From Balanoglossus misakiensis (lineage: Eukaryota; Hemichordata), in assembly GCA_040954595.2 (NCBI GenBank), contig CM082584.2, positions 744,001 to 808,000 on the forward strand: a stretch of 64,000 nucleotides of DNA, in the 5' to 3' direction. Shown in pieces: positions 1 to 12,300 of this stretch (its first letter is position 1; each line of letters begins with the position of its first letter). The notes under the pieces are model-generated. The model did no database searches. It was not told the origin of the DNA and saw only the letters and a program-made list of their open reading frames with translations. The translations under genes and the position numbers were made by a program.

Positions 1-3000
1 TTCTGGAATTTGCAGCACTTTTTACAAGAGAACGACACTTCATGCTCCATAATATTTCCGAAAATGAAGAAAAGAGTTAATTTTTTATGATTTTTTAAAA
101 ATTTACCATTTTTGTCAAAATATGGCCAAAATTGCTATTTTTTCATGATTTCCGTCAATATCTCTGCATTTTTGGAGTGGTCGAAAGTTTTAACATACAA
201 TCAACATGTCATATATGATCAGGGCACCAAATTCGAAGAACAAAGGTTTTTTTTATTTTTTTTTCTAAAAATGACATTTTCAAGGAAAATTTGGTAAAAC
301 GCAATTTTGTCTGCAGTGAGCCAAATTGGCCGTTTTTTTTGTGGAATTTGTATCGATATATGTATACGAAGAGCATTCTATACTCCATCAGATTTCCGAA
401 AATGTAGAAAACAGGTATTTTTTGTAATTTTCAAAAATTTACCATTTTGACCGAATTGTGGCTAAAATTGTTCTTTTCGTGTTGAATGCCGCCAGTGTCA
501 CTGCTTTTAAAAGTCATTAAAACTTTTAACATACAAGCAATTGTTTATATATGATCAGGTCACCGAATTTAAAGAATAAAGAATGTTTTCCCTAAAAATG
601 ACCTTTTTGGTGCAAAAACGAATAAAACGCAATTTTGTATTAAATCAGCTCATTCAGAGTGCATTTTTTATAATCAGCACCATTTTTACATATAATGGAA
701 ATTTCATACATCATCAGATATCCAAATATGAAAAAATGATTAAGATTTTAGATGATTGTCCAAAAGTAGCTGATATCTAATAAATATAGTATTGAACCGT
801 TCTGTTCCCCCCCCCCCCTACATTAAATGCGGTACGCCGATGTCAGCTTACCCGTCAGTACTGCAGGCCGTGCCCACAACTAACGTCGGTGATTGAAACG
901 CCCTGGTTAAATTCGGGCTTTCTCTATAAATTGACAGGCAATATTGTAGTCCTACCGGAACAAATGTCGAGTGTTGACCCGCTGTGACTTTCCCTCTTCG
1001 GTTTGCCCGACTTAGCCAACGTCTTTGTACTAGAGTGTCGGGTGTTTTGCAGAGCCAGGCCGCAGGAAATCCGACTTGATCACCGTTGCTAACGAACGCT
1101 AGTGTCTGTCATGGTGTGCCGGGGTTTTAGTCGAGCCAGGCCGTAGGAGATCTGACTTGATCATCGTGGTCAATGTACGCGTGTTTCCGCTCTAAAGTGC
1201 CGGGGCTTCAGCTAAACCAGGCCGTAGGAAATCCGACGTAATCACCGTTGATAACTTACGCCATTCTGTGTCATATAGAGCCGGTGCACCAGCCGAGTCA
1301 CGCCGTAGGAATCTAATTTGATCAACGTGGTCAATGTACGCCTGTTTCTGCTCTAGAGTGCCGGGGCTTCAGCTGAGCCAGGCCGTAGGAAACCCGACGT
1401 GATTACCGTTGTTAACTTACGCCAGTCTGTGTCCTATATATAGTGCGGGGCATCAGCCGTGCCAGGCCTAAGGAAATGTGAGTAGATCAATGTGGTCTCT
1501 GTACGCGTGTTTCTGCTCTAGAATGCCAGGGCTTTAGCCAAGCCATGCCGTAGGAAATCTGAATTGATCAACGTTGCTAACGAACGCTAGTGTCTGTCAT
1601 AGTGTGCCGGGGTTTTAGTCGAGCCAAGCCGTAGGAGATCTGACTTGATCATCGTGGTCAATGTACGCGTGTTTCCGCTCTAAAGTGCCGGGGCTTGAGC
1701 TAAACCAGGCCGTAGGAAATCCGACGTAATCACCGTTGATAACTTACGCCAGTCTGTGTCATATAGAGCCGGTGCACCAGCCGAGTCACGCCGTAGGAAT
1801 CTGATTTGATCAACGTGGTCAATGTACGCCTGTTTCTGCTCTAGAGTGCCGGGGCTTCAGCTGAGCCAGGCCGTAGGAAACCCGACGTGATTACCGTTGT
1901 TAACTTACGCAAGTCTGTGTCCTATATATACTGCCGGGGCATCAGCCGTGCCAGGCCGAAGGAAATGTGAGTAGATCAACGTGGTTTCTGTACGCGTGTT
2001 TCTGCTCTAGAGTGCCAGGGCTTTAGCCAAGCCATGCCGTAGGAAATCTGACTTGATCAACGTTGCTAACGAACGCTAGTGTCTGTCATATTGTGACGGA
2101 GATTTAGCCGAGCCAGGCCGTAGAAAAATCGACTTGTTCAACGTTACCAGTGTGCAACTGTTTCTGCTCTAGAGTGTCAGGGTTTTAGCCGACTTATGCT
2201 GTAGAAAATCTGAGTTGATGAATGGGAATTCAATGTTTAAAAACCTGTGCGGAAAGTGTCTCTACCCTTTTGAAACTAAGAAAAGAATTTATTCTTATTT
2301 ATTTTGTAAAAAAACAATATTTCGAAAAAAAGTCGAAAATGGTAATTTTGTCTTGGGTGATTCAAATTATACCGCCTTTTCTGGAATTTGCAGCACTTTT
2401 TACAAGAGAACGACACTTCATGCTCTATAATATTTCCGAAAATGAAGAAAAGAGTTAATTTTTTATGATTTTTTAAAAATTTACCATTTTTGTCAAAATA
2501 TGGCCAAAATGGCTATTTTTTCTTGAATTCCGTCAATATCTCAGCATTTTTGGAGTGGTCGAAAGTTTTAACATACAATCAACATGTCATATATGATCAG
2601 GCACTAAATTCGAAGAACAAAGGTTTTTTATTTTTTTTTCTAAAAATGACATTTTCAAGGAAAATTTGGTAAAACGCAATTTTGTCTGAAGTGAGCCAAA
2701 TTAGACGGTCTTTTGTGGAATTTGTATCGATATATACATACGAAGAGCATTCTATACTCCATCAGATTTCCGAAAATGTAGAAAACAGGTATTTTTTGCA
2801 ATTTTCAAAAATTTACCATTTTGACCGAATTGTGGCTAAAATTGTTATTTTCGTGTTGAATGCCGCCAGTGTCACTGCTTTTAAAAGTCATAAAAACTTC
2901 TAACACACAAGCAATTGTTTATATATGATAAGGTCACCGTATTAAAAAAATAAAGAATGTTTTGACTAAAAATGACCTTTTTGGTGCAAAAACGAATAAA

Positions 3001-4329
3001 ACGCAATTTTGTATTAAATCAGCTCATTCAGAGTGCATTTTTTATAATCAGCACCATTTTTACATATAATGGAAATTTCATACATCATCAGATATCCAAA
3101 TATGAAAAAATGATTTAGATTTTAGATGATTGTCCAAAAGTAGCTGATATCTAATAAATGTAGTATTGAACCGTTCTGTCCCCCCCCCCTACATTACATG
3201 CGGTACGCCGATGTCAGCTTACCCATCAGTACTGCAGGCCGTGCCCACAACTAACGTCGGTGTTTGAAACGCCCTGGTTAAATTCGGGCTTTCTCTATAA
3301 ATTGACAGGCAATAATGTAGTCCTACCGGAACAAATGTCGAGTGTTGACCCGCTGTGACTTTCCCTCTTCGGTTTGCCCGACTTAGCCAACGTCTTTGTA
3401 CTAGAGTGTCGGGTCTTTTGCAGAGCCAGGCCGAAGGAAATCCGATTTGATCACCGTTGCTAACGAACGCTAGTGTCTGTCATGGTGTGCCGGGGTTTTA
3501 GTCGAGCCAGGCCGTAGGAGATCTGACTTGATCATCGTGGTCAATGTACGCGTGTTTCCGCTCTAAAGTGCCGGGGCTTCAGCTAAACCAGGCCGTAGGA
3601 AATCCGACGTAATCACCGTTGATAACTTACGCCAGTCTGTGTCATGTAGAGCCGGTGTACCAGCCGAGTCACGCCGTAGGAAATCTTACTTGATCAACGT
3701 GGTCAATGTACGCCTGTTTCTGCTCTAGAGAGCCGGGGCTTCAGCTGAGCCAGGCCGTAGGAAACCCGACGTGATTACCGTTGTTAACTTACGCCAGTTT
3801 GTGTCCTATATATAGTGCCGGGGCATCAGCCGTGCCAGGCCGAAGGAAATGTGAATAGATCAACGTGGTCTCTGTACGCGTGTTTCTGCTCTAGAGTGCC
3901 AGGGCTTTAGCCAAGCCATGCCGTAGAAAATCTGACTTGATCACCGTTGCTAACGAACGCTAGTGTCTGTCATAGTGTGCCGGGGTTTTAGTCGAACCAA
4001 GCCGTATGAGATCAGACTTGATCAACGTGGTCTCTGTACGCGTGTTTCTGCTCTGGAGTGCCGGGGCTTTATCCAAGCCATGCCGTAGAAAATCTGACTT
4101 GATCACCGTTGCTAACCTACGCTAGTGTCTGTCATATTGTGACGGAGATTTAGCCGAGCCAGGCCGTAGAAAAATCGACTTGTTCAACGTTACCAGTGTG
4201 CAACTGTTTCTGTTCTAGAGTGTCAGGGTTTTAGCCGACTTGTAGGAAATCTGAGTTGATGAACGGGAATTCAATGTTAGAAATCCGTGTGGAAAGTATC
4301 TCTACCCGTTTGGAACTAAGAAAAGAATT

Positions 4330-5215
4330 TATTCTTATTTATTTTGTAAAAAAACAATATTTCGAAAAAAAGTCGAAAATGGTAATTTTGTCTTGGGTGA
4401 TTCAAATTATACCGCCTTTTCTGGAATTTGCAGCACTTTTTACAAGAGAACGACACTTCATGCTCTATAATATTTCCGAAAATGAAGAAAAGAGTTAATT
4501 TTTTATGATTTTTTAAAAATTTACCATTTTTGTCCAAATATGGCCAAAATGGCTATTTTTTCTTGAATTCCGTCAATATCTCAGCATTTTTGGAGTGGTC
4601 GAAAGTTTTAACATACAATCAACATGTCATATATGATCAGGCACTAAATTCGAAGAACAAAGGTTTTTTATTTTTTTTTCTAAAAATGACATTTTCAAGG
4701 AAAATTTGGTAAAACGCAATTTTGTCTGAAGTGAGCCAAATTAGACGGTCTTTTGTGGAATTTGTATCGATATATACATACGAAGAGCATTCTATACTCC
4801 ATCAGATTTCCGAAAATGTAGAAAACAGGTATTTTTTGTAATTTTCAAAAATTTACCATTTTGACCGAATTGTGGCTAAAATTGTTATTTTCGTGTTGAA
4901 TGCCGCCAGTGTCACTGCTTTTAAAAGTCATAAAAACTTTTAACATACAAGCAATTGTTTATATATGATAAGGTCACCGTATTAAAAAAATAAAGAATGT
5001 TTTGACTAAAAATGACCTTTTTGGTGCAAAAACGAATAAAACGCAATTTTGTATTAAATCAGCTCATTCAGAGTGCATTTTTTATAATCAGCACCATTTT
5101 TACATATAATGGAAATTTCATACATCATCAGATATCCAAATATGAAAAAATGATTTAGATTTTAGATGATTGTCCAAAAGTAGCTGATATCTAATAAATG
5201 TAGTATTGAACCGTT
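4330..5215 (+). repeat. Three diverged ~330-bp internal repeats in the AT-rich half of SatA
   Basis: Three related blocks are visible in the representative unit. Each has a word like TTCAT.C..C.T.AT.TTTCCGAAAATG near its start (4456, 4788 and 5115, so about 330 bp apart). The first two continue with TTTTTAAAAATTTACC-like sequence followed by a GGCCAAAAT/GGCTAAAAT-like word. Further on in each block comes AACATACAA.CAA..., then TATATATGAT.AGG. Divergence between blocks within a unit far exceeds divergence between units, so the triplication predates array amplification. Confidence 0.75.
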
Positions 5216-5219
5216 CTGT

Positions 5220-5231
5220 CCCCCCCCCCCC
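5220..5231 (+). repeat. Homopolymer C run at the domain boundary of SatA
   Basis: A pure C run follows GAACCGTTCTGT and precedes TACATTA in every intact unit; in inverted units it reads as a G run. Its length varies by copy from 7 (7262-7268, 22013-22019) to 14 (24059-24072), as expected from replication slippage. The surrounding sequence is otherwise conserved. Confidence 0.9.
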
Positions 5232-5439
5232 TACATTACATGCGGTACGCCGATGTCAGCTTACCCATCAGTACTGCAGGCCGTGCCCACAACTAACGTC
5301 GGTGTTTGAAACGCCCTGGTTAAATTCGGGCTTTCTCTATAAATTGACAGGCAATAATGTAGTCCTACCGGAACAAATGTCGAGTGTTGACCCGCTGTGA
5401 CTTTCCCTCTTCGGTTTGCCCAACTTAGCCAACGTCTTT

Positions 5440-6306
5440 GTACTAGAGTGTCGGGTCTTTTGCAGAGCCAGGCCGAAGGAAATCCGACTTGATCACCGTT
5501 GCTAACGAACGCTAGTGTCTGTCATGGTGTGCCGGGGTTTTAGTCGAGCCAGGCCGTAGGAGATCTGACTTGATCATCGTGGTCAATGTACGCGTGTTTC
5601 CGCTCTAAAGTGCCGGGGCTTCAGCTAAACCAGGCCGTAGGAAATCCGACGTAATCACCGTTGATAACTTACGCCAGTCTGTGTCATGTAGAGCCGGTGT
5701 ACCAGCCGAGTCACGCCGTAGGAAATCTTACTTGAGCAACGTGGTCAATGTACGCCTGTTTCTGCTCTAGAGAGCCGGGGCTTCAGCTGAGCCAGGCCGT
5801 AGGAAACCCGACGTGATTACCGTTGTTAACTTACGCCAGTTTGTGTCCTATATATAGTGCCGGGGCATCAGCCGTGCCAGGCCGAAGGAAATGTGAATAG
5901 ATCAACGTGGTCTCTGTACGCGTGTTTCTGCTCTAGAGTGCCAGGGCTTTAGCCAAGCCATGCCGTAGAAAATCTGACTTGATCACCGTTGCTAACGAAC
6001 GCTAGTGTCTGTCATAGTGTGCCGGGGTTTTAGTCGAACCAAGCCGTAGGAGATCAGACTTTATCAACGTGGTCTCTGTACGCGTGTTTCTGCTCTGGAG
6101 TGCCGGGGCTTTATCCAAGCCATGCCGTAGAAAATCTGACTTGATCACAGTTGCTAACCTACGCTAGTGTCTGTCATATTGTGACGGAGATTTAGCCGAG
6201 CCAGGCCGTAGAAAAATCGACTTGTTCAACGTTACCAGTGTGCAACTGTTTCTGTTCTAGAGTGTCAGGGTTTTAGCCGACTTGTAGGAAATCTGAGTTG
6301 ATGAAC
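5440..6306 (+). repeat. ~82-bp GC-richer subrepeats of SatA (two alternating types, ~164-bp dimers)
   Basis: The second half of each SatA unit is a run of 81-85-bp subrepeats sharing a core like GCCGGGGCTT...GAGCCAGGCCGTAGGAAA and a TTGATCAACG-like palindrome. Two kinds alternate. One continues into GTACGCGTGTTTCTGCTCTAGAGTG; the other continues into ACGCTAGTGTCTGTCAT or the TATA-like CCTATATATAGTG. Differences in subrepeat number explain most of the variation in SatA unit length. Confidence 0.85.
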
Positions 6307-9300
6307 GGGAATTCAATGTTAGAAATCCGTGTGGAAAGTATCTCTACCCGTTTGGAACTATGAAAAGAATTTTTTCTTATTTATTTTGTAAAAAAACAAT
6401 ATTTCGAAAAAAAGTCGAAAATGGTAATTTTGTCTTGGGTGATTCAAATTATACCGCCTTTTCTGGAATTTGCAGCACTTTTTACAAGAGAACGACACTT
6501 CATGCTCTATAATATTTCCGAAAATGAAGAAAAGAGTTAATTTTTTATGATTTTTTAAAAATTTACCATTTTTGTCAAAATATGGCCAAAATGGCTATTT
6601 TTTCTTGAATTCCGTCAATATCTCAGCATTTTTGGAGTGGTCGAAAGTTTTAACATACAATCAACATGTCATATATGATCAGGCACTAAATTCGAAGAAC
6701 AAAGGTTTTTTATTTTTTTTTCTAAAAATGACATTTTCAAGGAAAATTTGGTAAAACGCAATTTTGTCTGCAGTGAGCCAAATTAGACGGTCTTTTGTGG
6801 AATTTGTATCGATATATACATACGAAGAGAATTCTATACTCCATCAGATTTCCGAAAATGTAGAAAACAGGTATTTTTTGTAATTTTCAAAAATTTACCA
6901 TTTTGACCGAATTGTGGCTAAAATTGTTATTTTCGTGTTGAATGCCGCCAGTGTCACTGCTTTTAAAAGTCATAAAAACTTTTAACATACAAGCAATTGT
7001 TTATATATGATAAGGTCACCGAATTAAAAAAATAAAGAATGTTTTGACTAAAAATGACCTTTTTGGTGCAAAAACGAATAAAACGCAATTTTGTATTAAA
7101 TCAGCTCATTCAGAGTGCATTTTTATAATCAGCACCATTTTTACATATAATGGAAATTTCATACATCATCAGATATCCAAATATGAAAAGATGATTTACA
7201 TTTTAGATGATTGTCAAAAATTAGCTGATATCTGATAAATGTAGTATTGAACCGTTCTGTTCCCCCCCTACATTATATGCGGTACGCTGATGTCAGCTTA
7301 CCCGGCAGTACTGCAGGCCGTGCCCCCAACTAACGTCGGTGTTTGAAACGCCCTGGTTAAATTCGGGCTTTCTCTATAAATTGACAGGCAATAATGCAGT
7401 CCTACCGGAACAAATGTCGAGTGTTGACCCGCTGTGACTTTCCCTGTTCGGTTTGCCCGACTTAGCCAACGTCTTTGTACTAGAGTGTCGGGTCTTTTGC
7501 AGAGCCAGGCCGAAGGAAATCCGACTTGATCACCGTTGCTAACGAACGCTAGTGTCTGTCATGGTGTGCCGGGGTTTTAGTCGAGCCAGGCCGTAGGAGA
7601 TCTGACTTGATTATCGTGGTCAATGTACGCGTGTTTCCACTCTAAAGGGCCGGGGCTTCAGCTACACCAGGCCGTAGGAAATCCGACGTAATCACCGTTG
7701 ATAACTTACGCCAGTCTGTGTCATATAGAGCCGGTGCACCAGCCGAGTCACGCCGTAGGAAATCTTACTTGATCAACGTGGTCAATGTACGCCTGTTTCT
7801 GCTCTAGAGTGCCGGGGCTTCAGCTGAGCCAGGCCGTGGGAAACCCGACGTGATTACCGTTGTTAACTTACGCCAGTTTGTGTCCTATATATAGTGCCGG
7901 GGCATCAGCCGTGCCAGGCCGAAGGAAATGTGAGTAGATCAACGTGGTCTCTGTACGCGTGTTTCTGCTCTAGAGTGCCAGGGCTTTAGCCAAGCCATGC
8001 CGTAGGAAATCTGACTTGATCAACGTTGCTAACGAACGCTAATGTCTGTCATAGTGTGCCGGGGTTTTAGTCGAGCCAAGCCGTAGGAGATCAGACTTGA
8101 TCAACGTGGTCTCTGTACGCGTGTTTCTGCTCTAGAGTGCCGGGGCTTTATCCAAGCCATGCCGTAGAAAATCTGACTTGATCACCGTTGCTAACGGACG
8201 CTAGTGTCTGTCATATTGTGACGGAGATTTAGCCGAGCCAGGCCGTAGAAAAATCGACTTGTTCAACGTTACCAGTGTGCAACTGTTTCTGCTCTAGAGT
8301 GTCAGGGTTTTAGCCGACTTATGCTGTAGGAAATCTGAGTTGATGAACGGGAATTCAATGTTAGAAATCCGTGTGGAAAGTATCTCTACCCGTTTGGAAC
8401 TAAGAAAAGAATGTATTCTTATTTATTTTGTAAAAAAACAATATTTCGAAAAAAAGTCGAAAATGGTAATTTTGTCTTGGGTGATTCAAATTATACCGCC
8501 TTTTCTGGAATTTGCAGCACTTTTTACAAGAGAACGACACTTCATGCTCTATAATATTTCCGAAAATGAAGAAAAGAGTTAATTTTTTATGATTTTTTAA
8601 AAATTTACCATTTTTGTCAAAATATGGCCAAAATGGCTATTTTTTCTTGAATTCCGTCAATATCTCAGCATTTTTGGAGTGGTCGAAAGTTTTAACATAC
8701 AATCAACATGTCATATATGATCAGGCACTAAATTCGAAGAACAAAGGTTTTTTATTTTTTTTTCTAAAAATGACATTTTCAAGGAAAATTTGGTAAAACG
8801 CAATTTTGTCTGCTGTGAGCCAAATTAGACGGTCTTTTGTGGAATTTGTATCGATATATACATACGAAGAGCATTCTATACTCCATCAGATTTCCGAAAA
8901 TGTAGAAAACAGGTATTTTTTGTAATTTTCAAAAATTTACCATTTTGACCGAATTGTGGCTAAAATTGTTATTTTCGTGTTGAATGCCGCCAGTGTCATT
9001 GCTTTTAAAAGTCATAAAAAATTTTAACATACAAGCAATTGTTTATATATGATAAGGTCACCGAATTAAAAAAATAAAGAATGTTTTGACTAAAAATGAC
9101 CTTTTTGGTGCAAAAACGAATAAAACGCAATTTTGTATTAAATCAGCTCATTCAGAGTGCATTTTTATAATCAGCACCATTTTTACATATAATGGAAATT
9201 TCATACATCATCAGATATCCAAATATGAAAAGATGATTTACATTTTAGATGATTGTCAAAAATTAGCTGATATCTGATAAATGTAGTATTGAACCGTTCT

Positions 9301-12300
9301 GTTCCCCCCCCCCCCCTACATTATATGCGGTACGCTGATGTCAGCTTACCCGGCAGTACTGCAGGCCGTGCCCGCAACTAACGTCGGTGTTTGAAACGCC
9401 CTGGTTAAATTCGGGCTTTCTCTATAAATTGACAGGCAATAATGCAGTCCTACCGGAACAAATGTCGAGTGTTGACCCGCTGTGACTTTCCCTGTTCGGT
9501 TTGCCCGACTTAGCCAACGTCTTTGTACTAGAGTGTCGGGTCTTTTGCAGAGCCAGGCCGAAGGAAATCCGACTTGATCACCGTTGCTAACGAACGCTAG
9601 TGTCTGTCATGGTGTGCCGGGGTTTTAGTCGAGCCAGGCCGTAGGAGATCTGACTTGATCATCGTGGTCAATGTACGCGTGTTTCCGCTCTAAAGGGCCG
9701 GGGCTTCAGCTAAACCAGGCCGTAGGAAATCCGACGTAATCACCGTTGATAACTTACGCCAGTCTGTGTCATATAGAGCCGATGCACCAGCCGAGTCACG
9801 CCGTAGGAAATCTTACTTGATCAACGTGGTCAATGTACGCCTGTTTCTGCTCTAGAGTGCCGGGGCTTCAGCTGAGCCAGGCCGTGGGAAACCCGACGTG
9901 ATTACCGTTGTTAACTTACGCCAGTTTGTGTCCTATATATAGTGCCGGGGCATCAGCCGTGCCAGGCCGAAGGAAATGTGAGTAGATCAACGTGGTCTCT
10001 GTACGCGTGTTTCTGCTCTAGAGTGCCAGGGCTTTAGCCAAGCCATGCCGTAGGAAATCTGACTTGATCAACGTTGCTAACGAACGCTAGTGTCTGTCAT
10101 AGTGTGCCGGGGTTTTAGTCGAGCCAAGCCGTAGGAGATCAGACTTGATCAACGTGGTCTCTGTACGCGTGTTTCTGCTCTAGAGTGCCGGGGCTTTATC
10201 CAAGCCATGCCGTAGAAAATCTGACTTGATCACCGGTGCTAACGTACGCTAGTGTCTGTCATATTGTGACGGAGATTTAGCCGAGCCAGGCCGTAGAAAA
10301 ATCGACTTGTTCAACGTTACCAGTGTGCAACTGTTTCTGCTCTAGAGTGTCAGGGTTTTAGCCGACTTATGCTGTAGGAAATCTGAGTTGATGAACGGGA
10401 ATTCAATGTTAGAAAACCCGTGTGGAAAGTATCTCTACCCGTTTGAAACTAAGAAAAGAATTTATTCTTATTTATTTTGTAAAAAAGACAATTTTTCGAA
10501 AAAAAAGTCGAAAAATTGCAATTTTGTCTTGGGTGATTCAAATTATACCGCCTTTTTTGGAATTTGCAGCACTTTTTACAAGAGAACGACACTTCATGCT
10601 CCATAATATTTCCGAAAATGAAGAAAAGAGTTAATTTTTTATGATTTTTCAAAAATTTACCATTTTTGTCAAAATATGGCCAAAATGGCTATTTTTCTTG
10701 AATTCCGTCAATATCTCTGCATTTTTGGAGTGGTCGAGAGTTTTAACATACAATCAACATGTCATATATGATCAGGGCACCAAATTCGAAGAACAAAGGT
10801 TTTTTTATTTTTTTTTCTAAAAATGACATTTTCAAGGAAAATTTGGTAAAACGCAATTTTGTCTGCAGTGAGCCAAATTAGACGGTCTTTTGTGGAATTT
10901 GTATCGATATATACATACGAAGAGCATTCTATACTCCATCAGATTTCCGAAAATGTAGAAAACAGGTATTTTTTGTAATTTTCAAAAAATTACCATTTTG
11001 ACCAAATTGTGGCTAAAATTGTTATTTTCGTGATGAATGCCGCCAGTGTCACTGCTTTTAAAAGTCATAAAAACTTTTAACATACAAGCAATTGTTTATA
11101 TATGATCAGGTCACCGAATTAAAAATATAAAGAATGTTTTGCCTAAAAATGACCTTTTTGGTGCAAAAACGAATAAAACGCAATCTTGTATTAAATCAGT
11201 TCATTCAGAGTGCATGTTTTATAATAAGCACCATTTTTACATATAATGGAAATTTCATACATCATCAGATATCCAAATATGAAAAAATGATTTAGATTTT
11301 AGATGATTGTCCAAAATTAGCTGATATCTAATAAATGTAGTATTGAACCGTTCTGTCCCCCCCCCCCCTTACATTATATGCGGTACGCCGATGTCAGCTT
11401 ACCCGGCAGTACTGTAGGCCGTGCCCCCAACAAACGTCGGTGTTTGAAACGCCCTGGTTAAATTCGGGCTCTCTCTATAAATCGACAGGCAATAATGCAG
11501 TCCTACCGGAGCAAATGTCGAGTGTTGACCCGCTGCGACTTTCCCTCTTCGGTTTGCCCAACTTAGCCAACGTCTTTGTACTAGAGTGTCGGGTCTTTTG
11601 CAGAGCCAGGCCGAAGGAAATCCGACTTGATCACCGTTGCTAACGAACGCTAGTGTCTGTCATGGTGTGCCGGGGTTTTAGTCGAGCCAGGCCGTAGGAG
11701 ATCTGACTTGATCATCGTGGTCAATGTACGCGTGTTTCCGCTCTAAAGTGCCGGGGCTTCAGCTAAACCAGGCCGTAGGAAATCCGACGTAATCACCATT
11801 GATAACTTACGCCAGTCTGTGTCATATAGAGCCGGTGCACCAGCCGAGTCACGCCGTAGGAAATCTGACTTGATCAACGTGGTCAATGTACGCCTGTTTC
11901 TGCTCTAGAGTGCCGGGGCTTCAGCTGAGCCAGGCCGTAGGAAACCCGACGTGATTACCGTTGTTAACTCACGCCAGTTTGTGTCCTATATATAGTGCCG
12001 GGGCATCAGCCTTGCCAGGCCGAAGGAAATGTGAGTAGATCAACGCGGTCTCTGTACGCGTGTTTCTGCTCTAGAGTGCCAGGGCTTTAGCCAAGCCATG
12101 CCGTAGGAAATCTGACTTGATCACCGTTGCTAACGTACGCTAGTGTCTGTCATATTGTGACGGAGATTTAGCCGAGCCAGGCCGTAGAAAAATCGACTTG
12201 TTCAACGTTACCAGTGTGCAACTGTTTCTGCTCTAGAGTGTCAGGGTTTTAGCCGACTTATGCTGTAGGAAATCTGAGTTGATGAACGGGAATTCAATGT

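Larger units (their letters stand above)
4265..6306 (+). repeat. Representative SatA unit (defines internal layout)
   Basis: This unit shows the layout shared by the array. An AT-rich half (about 4265-5217) is followed by the constant word GAACCGTTCTGT, a C run (5220-5231), a leader of about 200 bp that includes TTCGGGCTTTCTC, and then a GC-richer half from about 5440 to 6306 made of ~82-bp subrepeats. The composition contrast between the halves is sharp and recurs in every unit. The unit carries stops in all frames and shows no conserved long ORF. Its origin, whether from a mobile element or a pre-existing satellite, cannot be decided from the sequence. Confidence 0.93.
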